A stretch of 18,450 nucleotides of DNA. It comes from Pyrinomonadaceae bacterium (GTDB lineage: Bacteria; Acidobacteriota; Blastocatellia; Pyrinomonadales; Pyrinomonadaceae). The notes below the pieces were generated by a model that saw only the letters and a program-made list of their open reading frames with translations, ran no database searches and was not told the DNA's origin. The position numbers were made by a program, and so were the translations under genes. How positions within the stretch are numbered: position 1 is the first letter of the stretch; each line of letters begins with the position of its first letter. Positions 13,202 through 18,450 of this stretch are shown here, piece by piece. The stretch spans positions 1-18,450 of the forward strand of contig JACMMN010000090.1 in assembly GCA_014379075.1 (NCBI GenBank), read 5' to 3'.

Positions 13202-15238
13202 ATGACAACCGCAACCCAGCCAAAAAAAACAACTGATTTAGATCAACTTTGTATCAACACGATCCGCACACTTTCGCTCGATGCCGTGCAGAGGGCGAAT
13301 TCCGGGCATCCGGGCTTGCCGCTTGGAATGGCTCCGGCGGCTTATGTGCTGTGGACAAAGTTCCTACGGCATAATCCGAAAAATCCGAGGTGGTTTAATC
13401 GTGACCGTTTTCTGCTTTCGGCGGGGCACGGCTCGATGCTGATCTACTCGCTGCTCCACTTGACCGGTTACGACTTGTCGCTCGACGAAATAAAGAATTT
13501 TCGCCTGCTTCATTCGAAGACCCCGGGGCATCCGGAGAATATATTGACTCCGGGTATCGAGATCACGACCGGGCCGCTTGGGCAGGGTTTTGCTAATGGC
13601 GTCGGAATGGGAATCGCGAACGCCCATTTGGCCTCGAAGTTTAACCAAAAGGGATTTCCGATCATCGACCACTTCATTTACTGCATCTGTTCGGACGGCG
13701 ATCTGATGGAAGGTGTAAGTTACGAATCGGCATCGATAGCCGGGCATCTGAAACTCTCAAATCTGATATATCTTTACGACGACAACAATATCACTATCGA
13801 TGGTTCGACAGATCTTGCCTTTACGGAGGATGTGACAAAGCGTTTTGAATCCTGCGGCTGGCATGTATCGGTCGTCGAGGACGGGAACGATATCGCCGCA
13901 ATAGAAAAGGCTATAAAAGCGGCCCAAAAGATAAAGGACAAGCCGAAGCTGATCCGGATCAAAACTATCATCGGTTTTGGGATGCCGAAGCAAGGCACGT
14001 CGAAAGCACACTCTGATGCACCAGGCGAGGAGGCAGTAAAGGAAACCAAACGCAATCTCGGCATGGATGAGAACAAAACCTTCCATATCCCGAAGAACGT
14101 TTTGACCCATTTCCGCGAAGCCGTAAAAAACGGGGCCAAATTTGAAAAGGAATGGGACGCGTTGGTTAAGACTTACGAAAAAACGCACGGAGATCTAGGT
14201 AAGACTTTACAGGAAACGCGACTTAACAAACTACCTGACGGATGGGAGAAGTCGCTTCCGAAATTCGACGATGTCGAGGCGAAAGCCACTCGTGCGTATA
14301 GCGGCGATGTTATCAATGCGATTGCCGGCGTTGTCCCGCAGCTTATCGGAGGTTCCGCGGATCTCGCCCCTTCAAATAACACTACGATCAAGGCTTCGCA
14401 CGATTTCCAGGCCGGTAAATACGACGGGCGGAATATCCATTTCGGGGTTCGCGAGCATGCGATGGGTTCGACCATGAACGGAATGGCACTATATGGCAGC
14501 GTGATTCCTTTCGGCGGTACTTTTCAGACGTTCTCGGATTACATGCGGCCGGCGATCCGCCTCGCAGCTCTTTCGAATGTCCAAACACTTTTTGTTTTCA
14601 CGCACGATTCTATCGGCCTCGGCGAGGACGGCCCGACGCATCAATCGGTCGAACATTTAGCCGCGATGCGCGCGATCCCGAATCTGGCAGTTATTCGCCC
14701 GTGCGATGCACACGAAACCCGCGAGGCATGGCGCGCGGCTTTGAAACGTTCGACCGGCCCGACCGCGTTTGCATTTTCCCGCCAAAAAGTCGCTTTGATA
14801 GACCGTAAAAAATTTGCCGATGCAAAAGGTTTGCATAAAGGCGCCTATGTTCTGGCCGAAGCAGAAAAGAGATCGGGAAAGGCGGCATCTCCGAAACTCA
14901 TCCTGATCGCAACTGGTTCCGAGGTCGGCCTTGCGATGGAAGCTCGCGAAAAACTTAACGCCGAAGGCATCCCGACTCGGGTCGTTTCAATGCCGTGCTG
15001 GGAGTTTTTCGATGAGCAATCCGCTAAATACAGGGAAGAGGTCTTGCCCTCGAATATAGCTTCACGGCTCGCTATCGAAGCAGGTGTGAGTTTGGGATGG
15101 GCAAAATATGTCGGATTGGATGGCGATACGCTGACCGTCGACCGTTTCGGAGCTTCGGCACCGGCCGAGGAGGTATTTAAGGATTACGGTTTTACGGTTG
15201 AAAACGTCCTCCGAAAAGCCAGGAATCTTTCTCGATAA
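13202..15238 (+). CDS. tkt: Transketolase
   Basis: Transketolase moves two-carbon units between sugar phosphates in the non-oxidative pentose-phosphate pathway, using thiamine diphosphate and Mg2+. The 678-residue product has normal length. Diagnostic sites are S-G-H-P-G (34-38), the cofactor motif G-D-L-M-E-G ... D-D-N-N-I (166-197), the catalytic Glu418 in F-G-V-R-E-H-A-M-G, and the H-D-S-I-G-L-G-E-D-G-P-T-H-Q loop. The C-terminal domain with A-T-G-S-E-V is present. It starts 16 nt after the kinase and ends 4 nt before the PLP enzyme, so these genes read as an operon. The ATG at 13202 was chosen because upstream in-frame choices are lacking and the N-terminus aligns with family members. Homodimeric and cytosolic. 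Confidence 0.97.
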   Translation: MTTATQPKKTTDLDQLCINTIRTLSLDAVQRANSGHPGLPLGMAPAAYVLWTKFLRHNPKNPRWFNRDRFLLSAGHGSMLIYSLLHLTGYDLSLDEIKNFRLLHSKTPGHPENILTPGIEITTGPLGQGFANGVGMGIANAHLASKFNQKGFPIIDHFIYCICSDGDLMEGVSYESASIAGHLKLSNLIYLYDDNNITIDGSTDLAFTEDVTKRFESCGWHVSVVEDGNDIAAIEKAIKAAQKIKDKPKLIRIKTIIGFGMPKQGTSKAHSDAPGEEAVKETKRNLGMDENKTFHIPKNVLTHFREAVKNGAKFEKEWDALVKTYEKTHGDLGKTLQETRLNKLPDGWEKSLPKFDDVEAKATRAYSGDVINAIAGVVPQLIGGSADLAPSNNTTIKASHDFQAGKYDGRNIHFGVREHAMGSTMNGMALYGSVIPFGGTFQTFSDYMRPAIRLAALSNVQTLFVFTHDSIGLGEDGPTHQSVEHLAAMRAIPNLAVIRPCDAHETREAWRAALKRSTGPTAFAFSRQKVALIDRKKFADAKGLHKGAYVLAEAEKRSGKAASPKLILIATGSEVGLAMEAREKLNAEGIPTRVVSMPCWEFFDEQSAKYREEVLPSNIASRLAIEAGVSLGWAKYVGLDGDTLTVDRFGASAPAEEVFKDYGFTVENVLRKARNLSR

Positions 15239-15242
15239 TAAT

Positions 15243-16364
15243 GTGGACATTCGCACCATCGGAACCCCCAGCCTTCTACTTGATGCAGATCGCGTAAGGC
15301 GAAATGCTGCTCGCATCAGTGATATCGCCAAGCGAAACGGTGTCCGTCTGCGTCCGCACATCAAGACGCATAAATGTGTCGAGGTCGCGCGGATTCAAAC
15401 CGCGGGACATAATGGAGCCTTGACCGTTTCTACTTTGGCGGAAGCCAGGGCATTTTCCCGGCACGGCTTTTTGGATATTACATATGCCGTTCCAATAGAA
15501 TGCGGGAAATTCAGCGAGGCGATCGACATCGTCCGAAACGGCGTCAAGTTAAGTCTCATCACGGACGATGCGGAAACTTCACGGCAGCTTGATGACGCCG
15601 CAAGGAAGGCTGGGGTCAGGTTCGATGTTCTGCTCAAAGTCGATTGTGGATATCACCGCTGTGGTGTAGAACCTCACACCCCCGAAGCCATAGAAATTCC
15701 TCGCCGAATTAACGACGCTGAAAACTTGAATTTTGCCGGGATTCTGACCCACGCTGGGCACTCGTATAACACAACTTCAAAAGAGGAAATTCTCGCAATT
15801 GCCCGTCAGGAACGTGACGTTATGGTCGCTTTAGCCGAAAAGCTGCGCAGCGACGGCGTCGAAGTCCCGACCGTAAGCATCGGCTCGACGCCGTCAATTA
15901 GCTGCATTGACCATTTGCGGGGCGTCGACGAGATCAGACCCGGTAATTATATTTTTTTCGATGCGTTTCAGGCCACGCTCGGAAGCTGCAGCTTTGACGA
16001 TTGCGCTCTTACAGTGCTGGCCGCGATTGTACATAGAGACCGGGGGCGAAAAAAGATAATAGTCGATGCCGGAGCCATCGCTTTATCTAAAGACCGTGGT
16101 GCCGTCGAAATCGATCCCGCCTGCGGTTATGGGCATGTTCTTGACCTGGAAGGAAACGGAACGGGCATGAGAGTCGAATCTCTCTCTCAGGAGCATGGAA
16201 CGATTCATGTTCTAAACGACGAGGTGTTCGAAAGTCTGAAAGTAGGATCTCGCGTCCGCATACTCGCAAATCATTCCTGTCTTACCGCCGCGCAACATTC
16301 GCATTTCAATGTACTGGAAAACGGCAAGATCGTCGATCGATGGGAGATCCACCGTGGTTGGTAG
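15243..16364 (+). CDS. D-threonine aldolase / D-serine dehydratase-like PLP enzyme
   Basis: This 373-residue protein belongs to the fold-type III PLP enzymes of the alanine-racemase-like D-threonine aldolase / DSD1 group. Those enzymes cleave D-threonine or 3-hydroxy-amino acids, or deaminate D-serine, with PLP and a divalent metal. Seen are the start G-T-P-S-L-L-L-D, the cofactor lysine Lys41 in R-P-H-I-K-T-H-K, V-D-C-G-Y-H-R-C-G, and near the end N-H-S-C (343-346), where His344 and Cys346 correspond to the metal ligands of D-serine dehydratase. I prefer the GTG at 15243, 4 nt after the tkt stop; the in-frame TTG at 15198 would overlap tkt by 41 nt and add 15 atypical residues. Substrate cannot be assigned. 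It ends the kinase-tkt operon. Confidence 0.88.
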   Translation: MDIRTIGTPSLLLDADRVRRNAARISDIAKRNGVRLRPHIKTHKCVEVARIQTAGHNGALTVSTLAEARAFSRHGFLDITYAVPIECGKFSEAIDIVRNGVKLSLITDDAETSRQLDDAARKAGVRFDVLLKVDCGYHRCGVEPHTPEAIEIPRRINDAENLNFAGILTHAGHSYNTTSKEEILAIARQERDVMVALAEKLRSDGVEVPTVSIGSTPSISCIDHLRGVDEIRPGNYIFFDAFQATLGSCSFDDCALTVLAAIVHRDRGRKKIIVDAGAIALSKDRGAVEIDPACGYGHVLDLEGNGTGMRVESLSQEHGTIHVLNDEVFESLKVGSRVRILANHSCLTAAQHSHFNVLENGKIVDRWEIHRGW

Positions 16365-16407
16365 GAACATTGACCTCTTCGGCAAACCAACAAGCGATTG
16401 CCTAAGG

Positions 16408-17481
16408 CTAATTACAAAGGTTTTTATCCACGTAGATCTTTGAGCCGCCTGGTTTTAGGTAATAACAGCCGCCGCGTGAACCGAGGACATAACTGCGTTC
16501 GCCCTTAACCACTTTTGCCGGCGATTTCGAGCCATCGAGCCATGAAGACACTCCTCCCCGATAGGCGCACGTTCCTGATTTGGTGTAACTATAAGTTCCG
16601 TCGGAGCACTGCGCCAGCGGAACTGCGGAATTCGTCTCGCCCTTCGATTCTTTAACCGAATCTGACGATAGGGTCGCGTCATTCTTCAAAGTATGTGGAT
16701 CCGAAACGGCGGCGGACAAATTAGAAGCTTCTCGCCCGGAAACCGTCGATGCCACATTCGAAGTTTTCGCCGGGCTTTCTACCATGACGGTTAATTTTTG
16801 TGCGTCCGCGTTCGACGGTGCCTCTCCTTGTGTGGAGGTCCTCGGACCGCCGTGAACTTCATTTGTTTCGGATTCGCCGTCGGTTTTCGGTGCAGGAGAA
16901 TCCTCATCCGCGATGGGGCCTAATTCCAGGCTTGCAGCCGTTGTGGAATTTTCTGCCTGTAAAACTTCCAATCCTGTCGGGGCATCGGACTGAACGAATT
17001 GAACAGATCCGTCCTGATCGACGGACTGATCCGAAAACGAAGTATAACCGCTCCAAAATAGCGCTGCCGCGATCCAGCAAATAAGCATACAGGCAACCGC
17101 CGAATACCACCATATTTTCGAGGTGGATTCTATCGGATCGAATTTGAAATACTCGGTTTGGCGGGGCTGAGGTTCGACGGTGCCGGATTCCTGAATTCGT
17201 GAAGTTCGCTCATCGCGAAGAGTTGACATCACCGTTTCGGAGACAGGTACCGTTATTTCCGTAATCTGCCCGCCCACGTCCTCACCATGGGATTTCGGAA
17301 AAACGTCCTGCAGTTCGGGCAGAACGTCTCGAAGGGCGGGAAAGGCCAGGATCTCTCTTGCAGGCTCTTTTTGAACAAACCAATGGCCGCACGTGCAAAT
17401 CCGAGCGTCGACCGGGTTTTGTTTTTGACATTTCGGGCAAGGTATCGCCCATGTTTTAGTTTTTAATTGTGGAGCTGCCAT
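16408..17481 (-). CDS. Membrane-anchored zinc-ribbon protein with DUF3761 and a C-terminal GGCYY module
   Basis: The 357-residue protein has four parts. First is a cytosolic zinc ribbon (Cys15-x2-Cys18 ... Cys29-x-Cys31). Next comes one membrane helix at about 124-146, then a long Ser/Thr/Glu-rich linker of about 140 residues, with no clear fold. The C-terminus has a DUF3761-like motif (C-S-D-G-T-Y-S-Y-T-K-S-G-T-C ... G-G-V-S-S-W-L, 292-315) and a module Y-V-L-G-S-R-G-G-C-Y-Y-L ... K-I-Y-V-D-K-N-L-C (331-356). Positive residues and the ribbon before the helix suggest N-in, C-out. The same terminal module ends the nuclease encoded 5 nt upstream, so the two are cotranscribed and probably work in one place. 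I use the ATG at 17481; an in-frame TTG at 17502 would overlap the nuclease gene. The function is unknown. Confidence 0.75.
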   Translation of the reverse strand: MAAPQLKTKTWAIPCPKCQKQNPVDARICTCGHWFVQKEPAREILAFPALRDVLPELQDVFPKSHGEDVGGQITEITVPVSETVMSTLRDERTSRIQESGTVEPQPRQTEYFKFDPIESTSKIWWYSAVACMLICWIAAALFWSGYTSFSDQSVDQDGSVQFVQSDAPTGLEVLQAENSTTAASLELGPIADEDSPAPKTDGESETNEVHGGPRTSTQGEAPSNADAQKLTVMVESPAKTSNVASTVSGREASNLSAAVSDPHTLKNDATLSSDSVKESKGETNSAVPLAQCSDGTYSYTKSGTCAYRGGVSSWLDGSKSPAKVVKGERSYVLGSRGGCYYLKPGGSKIYVDKNLCN

Positions 17482-17486
17482 AAAAC

Positions 17487-18248
17487 TTACTGCTTGGAGC
17501 AAAGGGTTTTGTCTTTTACGTACACTTTATTGCCGGCGTCACCTAGATAGTAGCAGCCGCCCCGCGGGCCCATGATGTAAGTCCGGCCGGCCGCCTTACT
17601 AGGCGAAGCGGCAGGAAGGACATCGCTTTTGACCTTTTCTACTGGTTTTTGCACGGGCGGCATTGCGACCGCGGATTCAACAAATACTTCATCTCTAAAT
17701 TCCCACGGCGGGATCGGAGCTGTTTCACTCCATAAGCCGTTTCGGTCGGTTCGAGCTTTCAATTCCGCCTTCGAATAGCGTACGCGCGATTCTGCTGACT
17801 GCTCGCCGCTGAATCGCTTGAAATGCCATGCCATACCGTTCTCGATTTGCTTCAGGCCGATATCCAGACCGTCGGCGTAGACACTGCCAACGTACCGGTC
17901 GTAAATGTCCTTTTTGTGCACGATCACCTTGACGTCTTTATCGGAGACAAGTTCCGCCAGTTTCTTCCGAGCTTTTTTGCCGTAAGGCTGCTTCTCTTCC
18001 GGAGCATCGATACCCTGCAGACGAATAGAGTAGATCTTGCGGTCTTTGCCTCTCACCCCGATATTGTCGCCGTCGTAGATAAGAATTACCCGGCCTTCTA
18101 TAAGGCTGATGGCCTCATCGAGAATTGCAGACGGTACCACGACCGCAATTTTTTGTTTGTCGGTCTGGGTCGATGCAGTCGTTTGAAAATACGAAGGGCT
18201 GACACCTACGCAAAGGATCGAAACGAGATATAAAATTTTTAATAACAT
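17487..18248 (-). CDS. Exported staphylococcal-nuclease-like protein with a C-terminal GGCYY module
   Basis: The 253-residue product begins with a signal-like hydrophobic segment (residues 2-18), then a thermonuclease (SNase) domain at about 50-180. All catalytic positions of the S. aureus enzyme can be matched: Y-D-G-D (Asp59, Asp61), I-R-L-Q-G-I-D-A-P-E (Arg76, Asp81, Glu84) and D-R-Y-V-G (Arg118). The family cleaves DNA and RNA with Ca2+, usually outside the cytoplasm. A linker of about 40 residues leads to a terminal module, Y-I-M-G-P-R-G-G-C-Y-Y-L ... K-V-Y-V-K-D-K-T-L-C (224-250), shared with the next gene. The ATG at 18248 has GGGAG 10 nt upstream; an in-frame TTG at 18287 would put 13 polar residues before the signal. 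An active secreted or surface nuclease is the likely role. Confidence 0.88.
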   Translation of the reverse strand: MLLKILYLVSILCVGVSPSYFQTTASTQTDKQKIAVVVPSAILDEAISLIEGRVILIYDGDNIGVRGKDRKIYSIRLQGIDAPEEKQPYGKKARKKLAELVSDKDVKVIVHKKDIYDRYVGSVYADGLDIGLKQIENGMAWHFKRFSGEQSAESRVRYSKAELKARTDRNGLWSETAPIPPWEFRDEVFVESAVAMPPVQKPVEKVKSDVLPAASPSKAAGRTYIMGPRGGCYYLGDAGNKVYVKDKTLCSKQ

Positions 18249-18407
18249 TGTTTTTAATCTCCCAGACAGCCCGTTTGATTTTCGCAAACAACGAATAGAA
18301 CTGTTTTTCCAGAAAGATCACCAAAATAAGCGAATGCAATTCCATGCACGTCTTTAAAAACACGAGACGAACATTTGAGTCCAGCACAGATTTCCGTTTA
18401 TGCGGGG

Positions 18408-18435
18408 AGTATAACACTCTGATCGAAAAATGCAA
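18408..18435 (-). promoter_or_regulatory. Promoter of the nuclease operon
   Basis: Read on the minus strand, TTGCAT (18435-18430) and TATACT (18413-18408) are separated by 16 nt. The -10 has one mismatch; the -35 is weaker. It lies in an otherwise non-coding stretch upstream of the ATG at 18248, with an expected start near 18401 and a leader of about 150 nt. The leader holds the Shine-Dalgarno site near its end but no recognisable riboswitch. Confidence 0.5.
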
Positions 18436-18450
18436 GAGTTTTTTTGTTAA

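Noticed and set aside
18115..18435. 106-codon minus-strand frame in the nuclease leader, with a basic amphipathic stretch
   Set aside because: It runs out of frame into the nuclease gene and crosses the likely promoter; no start site or family similarity.
1..18450. tRNA genes (including selC), rRNA, CRISPR arrays, insertion sequences
   Set aside because: No T-loop pattern with a matching acceptor stem, no regularly spaced repeats, and no transposase frame or paired terminal repeats were seen.

Overview
The window is about 18.4 kb of compact bacterial chromosome with moderate GC. It carries 16 protein-coding genes, one of them cut close to the left edge, and no rRNA, tRNA, insertion sequence or CRISPR array that I could recognise. 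The mix of genes suggests Acidobacteriota, probably the Blastocatellia/Pyrinomonadaceae side: a TPR lipoprotein with an Asn/Ser-rich N-terminus, a two-GAF sigma-54 activator, a secreted protein ending in a carboxypeptidase-regulatory-like domain, DUF2442, DUF2071 and DUF962 proteins, and a bacterial SelB. This taxonomic guess is an inference from style and gene families, not from a marker gene.

Layout, left to right. (1) 10-3568, plus strand: a DinB-fold protein, murA (peptidoglycan precursor synthesis), a HIT-family nucleotide hydrolase and a TPR lipoprotein. Two intergenic stretches stand out: 550-778, with an intrinsic terminator that faces the minus strand although no minus-strand gene is there, and 3569-3754, with a cloverleaf-like inverted repeat followed by a TTGACA box embedded in GTCAA half-sites. 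(2) 3755-5866: a sigma-54-type activator with two GAF sensor domains, an AAA+ core with the altered loop GSFTDA, and a Fis-type HTH. A three-layer nested palindrome separates it from the next, convergent gene. (3) 5961-7640, minus strand: a secreted protein made of two tandem copies of a domain of about 210 residues plus a C-terminal beta-sandwich domain. (4) 7917-11331, plus strand: a DUF2442 protein, then a tightly packed run of selB, a DUF2071 gene and folA with overlapping stop/start codons. (5) 11374-16364, plus strand: a small DUF962 (Mpo1-like) membrane protein, an FGGY sugar kinase, transketolase and a D-threonine-aldolase/D-serine-dehydratase-like PLP enzyme, all with gaps of 4-16 nt except before the first gene. 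(6) 16408-18248, minus strand: an exported staphylococcal-nuclease-like protein followed 5 nt later by a membrane-anchored zinc-ribbon/DUF3761 protein.

How the genes work together. The kinase and transketolase point to the gluconate/pentose-phosphate branch of sugar metabolism. The selB-DUF2071-folA unit joins selenocysteine decoding to folate metabolism only by position; selA, selC and selD are not in the window. The most interesting unit is the last one: the nuclease and its neighbour end in the same short Cys-containing module (G-P/S-R-G-G-C-Y-Y-L ... K-x-Y-V ... L-C), one on a soluble exported nuclease and the other on the outer face of a membrane protein. That suggests a shared cell-envelope attachment or partner-recognition device, which I rank as the best candidate for an undescribed small system here.
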